From Hadesarchaea archaeon (GTDB taxonomy: Archaea; Hadarchaeota; Hadarchaeia; Hadarchaeales; Hadarchaeaceae): 9,407 nt of DNA. The notes under the pieces were generated by a model. It ran no database searches and was not told the DNA's origin. It saw only the letters and a program-made list of their open reading frames with translations. Shown here one piece after another: positions 1 to 5,824 of this stretch (position 1 is the first letter of the stretch; the number at the start of each line of letters is the position of its first letter). The DNA is taken from the NCBI GenBank assembly GCA_014361095.1, contig JACIWF010000049.1, positions 1-9,407 on the forward strand. Direction: 5' to 3'. A program made the translations under genes and the position numbers.

Positions 1-1
1 G

Positions 2-547
2 ATCCCGGTTCTGAGTCAGATTCCTTGGCTGGGTCCGATCCTCTTCCAGAATAACGTCTTGGTTTATCTGGCCCTGTTAGCAGTGCCCGTGGCGGGAGTT
101 TTCCTTTACCGCACGACGCATGGTTTGAGGATAAGGGCGGTCGGTGAAAACCCAAGGGCTGCTGATTCACTGGGTGTGAACGTGGTCCGGACTCGCTTCA
201 TCTGCGTCGTCTTTGCCGGCGTGATGGGTGGACTGGCCGGAGCCTATCTTTCCATCGGGCACATGAACATCTTCCGTGAGGGCATGACTGCTGGCAGGGG
301 CTACATCGTCCTCGCCCTGGTGATCTTTGGAACTTGGTCCCCCTACCGGGTTTTGGCGGGATCGTTGCTCTTCGGAGGGATAGATGCCCTGGGCTCACGT
401 TTTCAGATTTTCAAGGTTGGCATCCCCTATCAGTTCGTGCTGATGCTGCCCTATGTGTTCACCATCATCGTTCTCATTCTGGTGTCTCTAAGGAGGGGCC
501 TGGTGAGAGGGGCACCGGCGGCACTGGGAACTCCCTACGAGCGTTGA
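2..547 (+). CDS. ABC transporter permease, sugar/nucleoside (BmpA-associated) type, C-terminal part
   Basis: This is an inner-membrane permease of an ABC importer of the sugar/nucleoside group (YufQ/NupQ-like, COG1079), which normally works with a second permease, a double ATPase and a BmpA-like lipoprotein. The frame is open to the left edge, so the N-terminal part is missing and 181 residues are visible; the TTG at 59 is only an internal leucine codon. Codons from base 2 already read family-like sequence (IPVLSQIPWLGPILF). Next come a hydrophobic segment (LVYLALLAVPVAG), a polar cytoplasmic loop with the conserved GLRIRAVGENPRAAD, and three more hydrophobic stretches, including GYIVLALVIFGTWSP and YQFVLMLPYVFTIIV. 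The loop is the probable contact to the ATPase. The transported substrate cannot be told from this piece. The gene is convergent with the next one and was probably the last of its operon. Family assignment is confident; the substrate is not. Confidence 0.9.
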   Translation: MPVLSQIPWLGPILFQNNVLVYLALLAVPVAGVFLYRTTHGLRIRAVGENPRAADSLGVNVVRTRFICVVFAGVMGGLAGAYLSIGHMNIFREGMTAGRGYIVLALVIFGTWSPYRVLAGSLLFGGIDALGSRFQIFKVGIPYQFVLMLPYVFTIIVLILVSLRRGLVRGAPAALGTPYER

Positions 548-577
548 GGCGCTCAGAGTTCTACTATAGGCTGACGG

Positions 578-844
578 TCAAGATCTATGGGTTGGTGTCC
601 GGGATTTTTTCTCATACCTTAAATTTCCGCATACCTCGATTCTGGTGATTCTGTGGTAGGGAATGTAGGTTTCGCCTTCAGGCATCATCACCTTCAGGAA
701 CCCGGGGCCCAGTTCTATGATGTCCTTTCCACTAATTTCGCGCCTGTTTCCCGGAGCACCACGATGGACGATCGTTATCTTGACGTCATCGAGTTTTTCC
801 CTGCCGCCCCACTTAATCTTGTTGAGAACTTCTCTGGCCCCCAT
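578..844 (-). CDS. UPF0248 / DUF504 protein with MJ1316 RNA-end recognition domain
   Basis: This small protein of 88 residues consists almost entirely of the UPF0248 domain (DUF504, PF04457, now called MJ1316). Visible features are the N-terminal AREVLNKIKW helix, the VKITIVHRGAPGNRREISG strand-loop around residues 21-39, and the IPYHRITRIE motif near residues 61-70; the last ten or so residues are a basic tail. From comparative genomics the family has been proposed to recognise cyclic or otherwise processed RNA ends, because the domain is found fused to or beside RNA repair enzymes; this is prediction, not biochemistry. Length fits the stand-alone archaeal form. The ATG at 844 lies 20 bases after the stop of the upstream hydrolase on the same strand, so the two are probably co-transcribed. 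No good Shine-Dalgarno site is seen. Family assignment is firm; the cellular role is unknown. Confidence 0.85.
   Translation of the reverse strand: MGAREVLNKIKWGGREKLDDVKITIVHRGAPGNRREISGKDIIELGPGFLKVMMPEGETYIPYHRITRIEVCGNLRYEKKSRTPTHRS
605..610 (+). terminator. possible T-tract terminator of the permease operon
   Basis: A run of six T on the plus strand lies 58 bases after the permease stop codon, inside the 3' end of the convergent UPF0248 gene. Archaeal RNA polymerase often stops at oligo-T without needing a hairpin, so this is a reasonable but weak candidate. No stem-loop was seen just before it. Confidence 0.3.
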
Positions 845-864
845 AGGATTACCCGGACACGATT

Positions 865-1509
865 TCAGATTAATTCGATGGCTGAAAGTATCAGCTCGTC
901 GGCGCCGTCATCCGCAGAGGGGCCGTGTCCCGGGTAGAGGCTTTTTGGCTTTAGTTCCGCCAGCCTTTTCAGAGATTGGGCGAGGTCACGGTAGCTTCCC
1001 GTGGGCAGGTCGGTCCTGCCTACATCGCCGTAGAAGACGGTGTCCCCGGAGAAAAGCGCGCCGAGGCGGGGTTCATACAAGCAGATGCTGCCCTGGGTGT
1101 GGCCGGGGGTATGGATTACCTCGAGCACGGATTTTCCCAGTTCTATCTTGCTGCCCTCCCGGAGTTCTTGTGTCACCTGCAAGGGTTCTGGGTGGGCGCC
1201 AAAGAGATGAGCCATGGTGACATGCCGGTCTCCCTTCCGGAGCAGGTCCGCCTCGGATTCATAGATGGCAATCTCACACCCTGCTTTCAAAAAATCCAAA
1301 TCTCCTCCTGTGTGGTCGAAGTGGCAGTGGGTATTGATCAGGAGCTTGATATCACTTGGTTTCAATCCCAGTTGTTCCAGATTTCGGCGGACGATTTTGA
1401 AGTTCTGTCCAGTCCCGGCGTCGATGAGTGCAATGACTTCATCGATAATCAGGTACATGTTGGAGTCATAACCGATCCCGCCGATCTGATGTATCTCCAT
1501 AGAAACCAT
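865..1509 (-). CDS. metallo-beta-lactamase-fold hydrolase, glyoxalase II-like
   Basis: This is a soluble metallo-hydrolase of 214 residues with a full MBL metal site: HCHFDH at residues 61-66 (H61, H63, D65, H66), H137 in HTPGHTQGS, D156 in FSGDTVF and H195 in YPGHGP. The stretch GDVGRTDLP after D156 is typical of the glyoxalase II/hydroxyacylglutathione hydrolase-like branch. There is no beta-CASP insertion and no RNase Z exosite, so it is not an obvious nuclease, and the substrate cannot be assigned. The ATG at 1509 is chosen because a TATA-like box is centred about 24 bases before it, which suits a leaderless message; the ATG at 1500 (residue 4) is a real alternative and gives a start MEIHQIG. 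It lies 20 bases before the MJ1316-domain gene, which suggests one operon. The radical SAM gene ends 154 bases upstream on the same strand. Confidence 0.88.
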   Translation of the reverse strand: MVSMEIHQIGGIGYDSNMYLIIDEVIALIDAGTGQNFKIVRRNLEQLGLKPSDIKLLINTHCHFDHTGGDLDFLKAGCEIAIYESEADLLRKGDRHVTMAHLFGAHPEPLQVTQELREGSKIELGKSVLEVIHTPGHTQGSICLYEPRLGALFSGDTVFYGDVGRTDLPTGSYRDLAQSLKRLAELKPKSLYPGHGPSADDGADELILSAIELI

Positions 1510-1528
1510 CTTGATAGGTCGTCGACAG

Positions 1529-1537
1529 TAAAAATAA
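1529..1537 (-). promoter_or_regulatory. TATA-like box proximal to the hydrolase gene
   Basis: Read on the minus strand this is TTATTTTTA, centred about 24 bases before the ATG at 1509, the spacing expected for a leaderless archaeal message. A perfect 8-bp palindrome, CTCGCGAG (1540-1547), sits immediately upstream, where the B-recognition element or a regulator could bind. This is based on position and composition only. Confidence 0.4.
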
Positions 1538-1606
1538 TCCTCGCGAGATAAAAATTAATCGGGGAGCAGTTGAAGATGGCTTGGCCTCAATTTTGACCTT
1601 TTGCCG

Positions 1607-1629
1607 TTAACGAATTCAGCCTTCGTTAA
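1607..1629 (-). promoter_or_regulatory. perfect 8-bp inverted repeat, operator-like
   Basis: TTAACGAA (1607-1614) and TTCGTTAA (1622-1629) are perfect inverted copies separated by 7 bases. On the minus strand a TATA-like element, TATATTTTA (about 1628-1636), touches the upstream arm, so the dyad would cover the DNA from the TATA edge to the predicted transcription start near 1606. That is a common layout for an archaeal repressor site acting on the hydrolase/MJ1316 pair. It could instead be an RNA hairpin at the end of the radical SAM transcript, but no T-tract follows it on that strand. Confidence 0.45.
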
Positions 1630-1663
1630 AATATAGCAAGATAGCGGGGCAGCGAAATTGCAA

Positions 1664-2767
1664 CTAGGTTATCACATTTTTCAGACCAACTTCTTCAGCA
1701 ATTTTCAGCGCTTTAGAGAATTCTTCCTGCGTCAGACGTCTGTTTATTTCCTCAAACTGATCGGCGAGATAGCAGGCCCGATATTGATCCATGATGTTGA
1801 CCCTCGTCATAGGACCAAGATTTTCGGCAATCCATTCTAGGACTGGACGGGTACAGCATTCCACGTGGTTTGGCAGGACCAGATGGCGGATGATTAACTC
1901 AGCGTCCCTGAAGGCTAGCCGGTGATTTCGCACCACGATTTCGAGGTAGCGGCTGACCTTTGAATATCGCTCGGCGCATTTGTCGTTGCCATACTTGAAA
2001 TCGCTCAGGTAGATGTCCTGGGTGCCGGAGAGAAGTTCCATGGATTCAACTGAAAGATACATGTTCGAGTTCCAAACGCTGGGAATATTGGCCCGGCAAA
2101 GTTTCAGCGCTTCCAAAATGGTGTGCAGATTTGGTGTGGGTTCACCTCCCACGAAATTTACGTTTCTGGCTCCATCACCAGCGGCGTTTTCGATCAGTCT
2201 GGCTATAGAAGCGGGGGAGACCGGTACTCCTTCATCAGGAAACTGTGAGATGTCCCAGTTCTGACAATACTGGCATTTGAAGGTGCAGCCGCTGAAGAAG
2301 AGGGTATAACTGGGCACGAGCTCTGGCTCCTCCCCGTGATGCATGAACTCGGAGGAAATTCTGGAGACAGCCCCCACGCCGCAGAACCCCTTTCCACCGG
2401 CAGCTCTGTTGACTTGGCATCCCCGCTCGCAAAAGCGACAAGATTTCAGAATTCTCCGGGCCAGCTCAACCTTTAGGTCCAGAAGTGAGATCTCCGGCGT
2501 GGCCAGATTTTCCAGCCTCAGCTTTTTGGAATCCAACTTGGAGAGGATGTCGCGGAATTCCTTCATCCCCTCACTGTGGGTGCGCCAGAGCTCTTTGGTA
2601 TTCGAGGAGAGAGGCACGTTGGCGGCCACGTGTTTGCACACCTGAAACCTGGCCGGTAGCTTTTTTTCCATTACTGCAAAGTAGCGGCGCAGGGCTGATC
2701 TCGCCCTCTCGTCCTTGAGCACCTCAACTGCGTCCGGCCGGAGAAGGCGCCACAAAGAAGCCACCAA
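1664..2767 (-). CDS. radical SAM protein, PflX-like (COG1313), with upstream cysteine cluster
   Basis: This is a cytoplasmic radical SAM enzyme of 367 residues. The [4Fe-4S]/SAM site is C161-x3-C165-x2-C168 (GCTFKCQYCQNW), followed by GGEPT at 207-211, which fits the SAM-binding GGE motif. A second cysteine group precedes it, C110-x2-C113-x3-C117-x11-C129 (CRFCERGC then GGKGFCG), as is usual in the PflX/COG1313 group. The C-terminal motifs RHLVLPNH (294-301) and VNIMDQYR (323-330) also fit this group. About 100 residues before the first cysteines form a helical extension without motifs that I recognise. The family resembles pyruvate formate-lyase activating enzymes, but no glycyl-radical enzyme is in the window, so the target is unknown. 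The start is uncertain: an in-frame TAA directly precedes the TTG at 2767, leaving TTG 2767, GTG 2764 or an internal GTG (codon 16) as choices. The gene is divergent from prs. Confidence 0.87.
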   Translation of the reverse strand: MVASLWRLLRPDAVEVLKDERARSALRRYFAVMEKKLPARFQVCKHVAANVPLSSNTKELWRTHSEGMKEFRDILSKLDSKKLRLENLATPEISLLDLKVELARRILKSCRFCERGCQVNRAAGGKGFCGVGAVSRISSEFMHHGEEPELVPSYTLFFSGCTFKCQYCQNWDISQFPDEGVPVSPASIARLIENAAGDGARNVNFVGGEPTPNLHTILEALKLCRANIPSVWNSNMYLSVESMELLSGTQDIYLSDFKYGNDKCAERYSKVSRYLEIVVRNHRLAFRDAELIIRHLVLPNHVECCTRPVLEWIAENLGPMTRVNIMDQYRACYLADQFEEINRRLTQEEFSKALKIAEEVGLKNVIT

Positions 2768-2772
2768 TTAGC

Positions 2773-2780
2773 ATTAAATA
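2773..2780 (+). promoter_or_regulatory. TATA-like box for prs
   Basis: ATTAAATA lies 35-42 bases before the ATG at 2815. With the usual spacing, transcription would start near 2802, giving a leader of about 13 bases that still holds the GAGG site at 2806-2809. This rules against the GTG at 2788, which would lie upstream of the transcript. Confidence 0.5.
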
Positions 2781-2790
2781 AGCAGCGGTG

Positions 2791-2798
2791 TTAAAGAA
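2791..2798 (-). promoter_or_regulatory. TATA-like box for the radical SAM gene
   Basis: Read on the minus strand this is TTCTTTAA, preceded by a purine-rich stretch. Its centre lies about 27 bases before the TTG at 2767, so transcription would begin at or next to that codon and give a leaderless message. It lies within the transcribed leader of prs on the other strand. Support is by position only. Confidence 0.35.
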
Positions 2799-2814
2799 TT
2801 TCGCAGAGGATGAC

Positions 2815-3681
2815 ATGTTAGTCATATCCGGTTCTGCCTCGCCGAAGCTATCGGCAAAGGTGGCGAGCCTGCTCGGTGCCGAGCTGGTTAACGCCGAGGT
2901 TAGACGTTTCCCTGACGGAGAGATTTACGTCAGGGTGGATGCTGAGTTGAGGAGAAAGCCGGTGGCGATCATCCAGTCGACCTGCCCTCCTCAGAACGAC
3001 AACCTGATTGAGCTCTTGCTTCTGCTGGATGCAGCCAAGGATCTCGGGGCGAAGAGGATCATCGCGGTCGTGCCCTATCTCGCCTATTCCCGGCAGGACA
3101 AGCAGTTCAAGCCAGGCGAGGCCGTAAGCCTGCGCACGGTGAGCAAGTTGATCAGCCAGTCGGGGGCGGAGGAGCTGATCACCGTGGATATCCACCAGGA
3201 GGAGACGCTCGGCAATTTTTCCATCCCGGCATTCAACCAGACGGCCATGCCCCTGATCGGACGTTACCTGAGAAACCTGAATCTTGAGAACCCCATCATC
3301 ATCGGCGCCGACCAAGGATCAATAAAGCGCGCCACCAGGGTAGCCCTTGAGCTTGGGGCGGAGCACTATTTCCTTGAAAAGAGGCGGATCTCTCCCGAAA
3401 ATGTGATAGTTTATCCCAAGAATCTGGAAGTCAAAGGACGCGACGTCGTGATGGTCGACGATATCGTCAGCACCGGTGGAACCATAATCGGCGCGGCCAA
3501 GATCCTGCAGGAGCAAGGGGCAAGGGAAGTTTACGTTGCCTGCGCGCATCCGGTCTTGGCCGGCAACGCTGCGCAGAGGCTGAAGGAAGCCGGCATTAAG
3601 CAGATAATCGCCACCGACACCATTGAGAAGGACGTGAGCGTGGTTTCGGTCGCGCCGTTAATCGCAGAGCTTATAAAGTAG
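2815..3681 (+). CDS. prs: ribose-phosphate pyrophosphokinase (PRPP synthase)
   Basis: This cytoplasmic enzyme makes 5-phosphoribosyl 1-diphosphate from ribose 5-phosphate and ATP for purine, pyrimidine, histidine and tryptophan synthesis. The 288 residues match the short archaeal form. Visible motifs are RRFPDGEIYVRV (residues 30-41), the ATP-site segment PYLAYSRQDK (87-96), the catalytic histidine H127 in TVDIHQEE, a ribose-phosphate region with GADQGSIKRA, and the PRPP-binding loop VDDIVSTGGT (214-223). The ATG at 2815 is preferred over the GTG at 2788 because family members begin with a strand like MLVISGSAS, because GAGG (2806-2809) lies five bases before it, and because of the TATA position. 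The GADQG motif has alanine where PDxG is commoner in the family; the aspartate is kept. It is followed after 9 bases by the tRNA methyltransferase, so the two are probably co-transcribed. Confidence 0.95.
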   Translation: MLVISGSASPKLSAKVASLLGAELVNAEVRRFPDGEIYVRVDAELRRKPVAIIQSTCPPQNDNLIELLLLLDAAKDLGAKRIIAVVPYLAYSRQDKQFKPGEAVSLRTVSKLISQSGAEELITVDIHQEETLGNFSIPAFNQTAMPLIGRYLRNLNLENPIIIGADQGSIKRATRVALELGAEHYFLEKRRISPENVIVYPKNLEVKGRDVVMVDDIVSTGGTIIGAAKILQEQGAREVYVACAHPVLAGNAAQRLKEAGIKQIIATDTIEKDVSVVSVAPLIAELIK

Positions 3682-3690
3682 GGTTTTTGG

Positions 3691-4722
3691 ATGTCAAGGC
3701 TAATGTTCGTGCTCTCCGGTGAGCATAGGACGTTGCCGGCGGCGGAGGTTGAGGCCGCCATCAAGGCCGAGCGCAGGTCATTCAAGGAGGTGGAGCGGCT
3801 TGATCAGGTCCTCGTGCTGGAGACGAAGGCAAATCCTGAAATCCTCGCCTCGCGTTTAGCCATGTGCCGTGAGATCTGCCATCACCTCTGCACCTCAGGA
3901 GCTACCGAGGAGGAGATCTTAGGGGCCGTGGGCAGCTCAGATGTAGTTGATCTCATTCCTCATGGAAAGACGTTCGCGGTCAGAGTCGAGAGGGTGAAGA
4001 GGAGTTCTCCCTCGCTGGACACAATTGAACTCTCAAAAAAAGTTGCCGGCGCGATTGCGGAGGAAATTGAGTTCAAGGTGGATTTGGTTCGCCCCCAGAT
4101 AGAACTGCTCGGAGTTCTGACCGGCGATTCCTGCGTCTTCGGAATCACCGCCGCCCGGGTCGACAGAAAACAGTTTACGCGGAGGAAGCCCACAACCAGG
4201 CCAGCTTTTCATCCCGGCACACTGGAACCGTTGCTGGCCAGGTGTATGGTGAACTTGGCCCGGACTCCGAGGGGCGGGGCTTTTCTGGACCCGTTCTGTG
4301 GAGTCGGCGGCATCTTGCTTGAGGCGGGCATCATTGGCGCCAAGCCGATCGGTGTGGATATAGAGGAGAAGATGGTTGAAGGTGCCAGGGTCAACCTTGA
4401 GGCCATGGGCATTCAGGACTACAAGCTCTCGGTCGGTGACGCCCGCAGGCTGCCGCCGCTGCTGGTGGATGCAGTTGCCACCGACCCTCCCTACGGACGC
4501 CAGTCGAGCACGGCTGGGATGAAGCTTGAGGAGCTTTACCGTGAAGCACTGCCCTCGATAGCCGGAGCCTTGAAGAAGAGGGGTTTTCTTTGCATAACTT
4601 CACCAACTGGACTGGAGCTGGAAGATCTTGCAGCCAGCGCCGGGCTGATCAAAGTTGAACAGCACGAGCAGAGGGTGCACCGCAGCCTGACGCGGCAGAT
4701 CTATGTCTTCAGGAAAAAATAG
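3691..4722 (+). CDS. trm-G10: tRNA (guanine(10)-N2)-methyltransferase, Trm-G10/TRM11 family
   Basis: This enzyme of 343 residues very likely methylates N2 of G10 in tRNA to m2G/m2,2G using S-adenosylmethionine, as the archaeal Trm-G10 proteins do. The N-terminal half (about 1-155) carries a divergent THUMP region for tRNA binding, ending in FGITAARVDRK. The linker motif FTRRKPTTRPAFHPGTLEP (162-180) is characteristic of the family. The Rossmann methyltransferase domain follows, with the SAM-binding loop LDPFCGVGGILLEAG (199-213), an acidic residue in GVDIEEKM for the ribose, and the catalytic motif TDPPYG (263-268), the D-P-P-Y type used for amino methylation of bases. It begins 9 bases after the prs stop, with only a weak G-rich stretch before the ATG. 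RNase Z lies 44 bases downstream, so two tRNA maturation genes are adjacent. Length and motifs are complete. Confidence 0.92.
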   Translation: MSRLMFVLSGEHRTLPAAEVEAAIKAERRSFKEVERLDQVLVLETKANPEILASRLAMCREICHHLCTSGATEEEILGAVGSSDVVDLIPHGKTFAVRVERVKRSSPSLDTIELSKKVAGAIAEEIEFKVDLVRPQIELLGVLTGDSCVFGITAARVDRKQFTRRKPTTRPAFHPGTLEPLLARCMVNLARTPRGGAFLDPFCGVGGILLEAGIIGAKPIGVDIEEKMVEGARVNLEAMGIQDYKLSVGDARRLPPLLVDAVATDPPYGRQSSTAGMKLEELYREALPSIAGALKKRGFLCITSPTGLELEDLAASAGLIKVEQHEQRVHRSLTRQIYVFRKK

Positions 4723-4729
4723 CTGCACC

Positions 4730-4736
4730 TATTTAG
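4730..4736 (+). promoter_or_regulatory. possible TATA-like box for rnz
   Basis: TATTTAG in the 44-base gap before rnz is centred about 34 bases before the ATG at 4767, which would give a leader of roughly 8 bases. A second AT-rich stretch, TTTAAGTTT, lies closer to the ATG and would start transcription within the gene. The rnz gene may also be read through from prs, so this promoter is tentative. Confidence 0.3.
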
Positions 4737-4766
4737 CCCCCGTGCGGCATTTAAGTTTGAGATACC

Positions 4767-5684
4767 ATGAAGCTGATCTTTTTGGGAACAAGTGGAAGCA
4801 TCCCGACCTCACGGCGCAACATTCCGGCGATAGCGCTGAAGCTGAATGGGGAGCTCTTGCTCTTTGATGTCGCTGAAGGGACACAGCGGCAGATGGCCAT
4901 GGCCCATCTCAGCCCCATGAAGGTCTCCTCCATATTCATAACCCATCTTCACGGCGACCACTTCCTCGGGCTGGCCGGGCTGGTTCAAACGATGTCTTTG
5001 CTCTTCCGCAGCGAGCCGCTCGAAGTTTACTGCCCGGCCGGGGAGCGGGAGCGGCTGGAGACTTATCTCAGAATACCACACTACACCCTCACCTTCGATG
5101 TAGTCGTCCAGGAGCTAAGACCCGGCGATGAAGTCCGCCGCAGGGGCTACCGGGTGCTGACCTCCGAGGTCGATCATCCCGTGCCCTCGTTGGCTTACGC
5201 GGTTGTGGAGGACAATCGACCAGGCCACATAGATGTCAGGCGGGCGGAGGAGCTGGGGTTAAAACCGGGTCCAGATTTTGCGCGGCTAAAGGCAGGACAG
5301 AGCGTCAGGCTGAAGGACGGGACCATCGTCACCCCCGAACAGGTGATTGGTCCCACTAGGCCCGGGAGAAAGATAGTATATACCGGGGATACTAGGCCGA
5401 GCGATCGCATAGTCGATTTTGCCAGAGGAGCCGATGTTCTCATTCATGACTGCACGCTGGCCGATGATCTGGTGGACAAGGCCGAGGAGAATTCCCACTC
5501 AACCCCGAGCCAGGCGGCTGAGGTGGCCAAGCGCGCCGGGGTCAGGCAGCTGATACTGATGCACATCAGCCCCCGCTATGAGGATGATTCAGTTCTCCAG
5601 GAGCAGGCGAGGAAGATCTTCCCGAACACCTTGGTGGCTCGAGATTTCATGGTCATCGAGGTCCCGCTTCGAGACAATGTTTAG
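4767..5684 (+). CDS. rnz: ribonuclease Z (tRNA 3' processing endonuclease)
   Basis: This zinc endonuclease cuts the 3' trailer from precursor tRNAs. The 305 residues match the short RNase Z form. Visible motifs are FLGTSGSIPTSRRN (5-18), FDVAEGTQRQ (33-42), the metal site HLHGDH (60-65), H137 in DHPVPSLAY, the lead-in GLKPGP (164-169), the segment PTRPGRKIVYTGDTRP (196-211) with metal ligand D208, H244 in HSTPSQAAEVAKRAG, and H266 in LMHISPRY. The segment LIHDCT (225-230) replaces the more usual LIHEATF, a mild change. The region around residues 150-175, where the flexible tRNA-binding arm lies in relatives, is short. All metal ligands are present, so the enzyme should be active. It follows the Trm-G10 gene on the same strand. 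The ATG at 4767 gives the typical N-terminus MKLIFLGTSG. Confidence 0.95.
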   Translation: MKLIFLGTSGSIPTSRRNIPAIALKLNGELLLFDVAEGTQRQMAMAHLSPMKVSSIFITHLHGDHFLGLAGLVQTMSLLFRSEPLEVYCPAGERERLETYLRIPHYTLTFDVVVQELRPGDEVRRRGYRVLTSEVDHPVPSLAYAVVEDNRPGHIDVRRAEELGLKPGPDFARLKAGQSVRLKDGTIVTPEQVIGPTRPGRKIVYTGDTRPSDRIVDFARGADVLIHDCTLADDLVDKAEENSHSTPSQAAEVAKRAGVRQLILMHISPRYEDDSVLQEQARKIFPNTLVARDFMVIEVPLRDNV

Positions 5685-5757
5685 CTGGGGTTCCAGCAGG
5701 GATCCACGGTAATTAATCCTTAAATTATAGGAACCTTATAGACAAACATGGGTAATT

Positions 5758-5809
5758 TCCAGGTCACGGGTAAACCGCTAAGAGCTGCGTGTTTATTTTG
5801 TGACCTGGA
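5758..5809. repeat. perfect 10-bp inverted repeat bracketing the promoter of the PAS-DUF835 gene
   Basis: TCCAGGTCAC (5758-5767) and GTGACCTGGA (5800-5809) are perfect inverted copies with 32 bases between them. The distance between equivalent ends is 42 bp, four turns of B-DNA at 10.5 bp per turn, so both arms would face the same side of the helix. The TATA-like box at 5792-5799 abuts the right arm. This suits two half-sites for a regulator that bends or loops the promoter DNA. If transcription starts near 5821, the repeat is not in the RNA, which argues against an RNA hairpin. The regulator is not identifiable from this window. Confidence 0.55.
5792..5799 (+). promoter_or_regulatory. TATA-like box for the PAS-DUF835 gene
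   Basis: TTTATTTT is centred about 29 bases before the ATG at 5825, predicting transcription from about 5821 and a nearly leaderless message. A GGGAG stretch at 5816-5820, four bases before the ATG, would then fall mostly outside the transcript. Alternative AT-rich elements at 5720-5729 (TTAAATTATA) and near 5734-5740 could start a longer transcript that includes this ribosome site. Confidence 0.45.
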
Positions 5810-5824
5810 TCGAGTGGGAGAAAA

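Noticed and set aside
976..1551. Long plus-strand open frame (191 codons) opposite the hydrolase gene
   Set aside because: It is the antisense shadow of a gene with a complete MBL metal site; its translation shows no recognisable domain and it runs past the start of the real gene without a ribosome site.
1664..2767. Assignment to the AmmeMemoRadiSam system
   Set aside because: The radical SAM protein is of a related PflX-like type, but no AMMECR1 or MEMO gene is present in the window, so membership cannot be supported.
2788..2814. Extended N-terminus of prs from the GTG at 2788
   Set aside because: The extra nine residues are not family-like, a GAGG site sits just before the ATG at 2815, and the predicted transcript would start downstream of the GTG.
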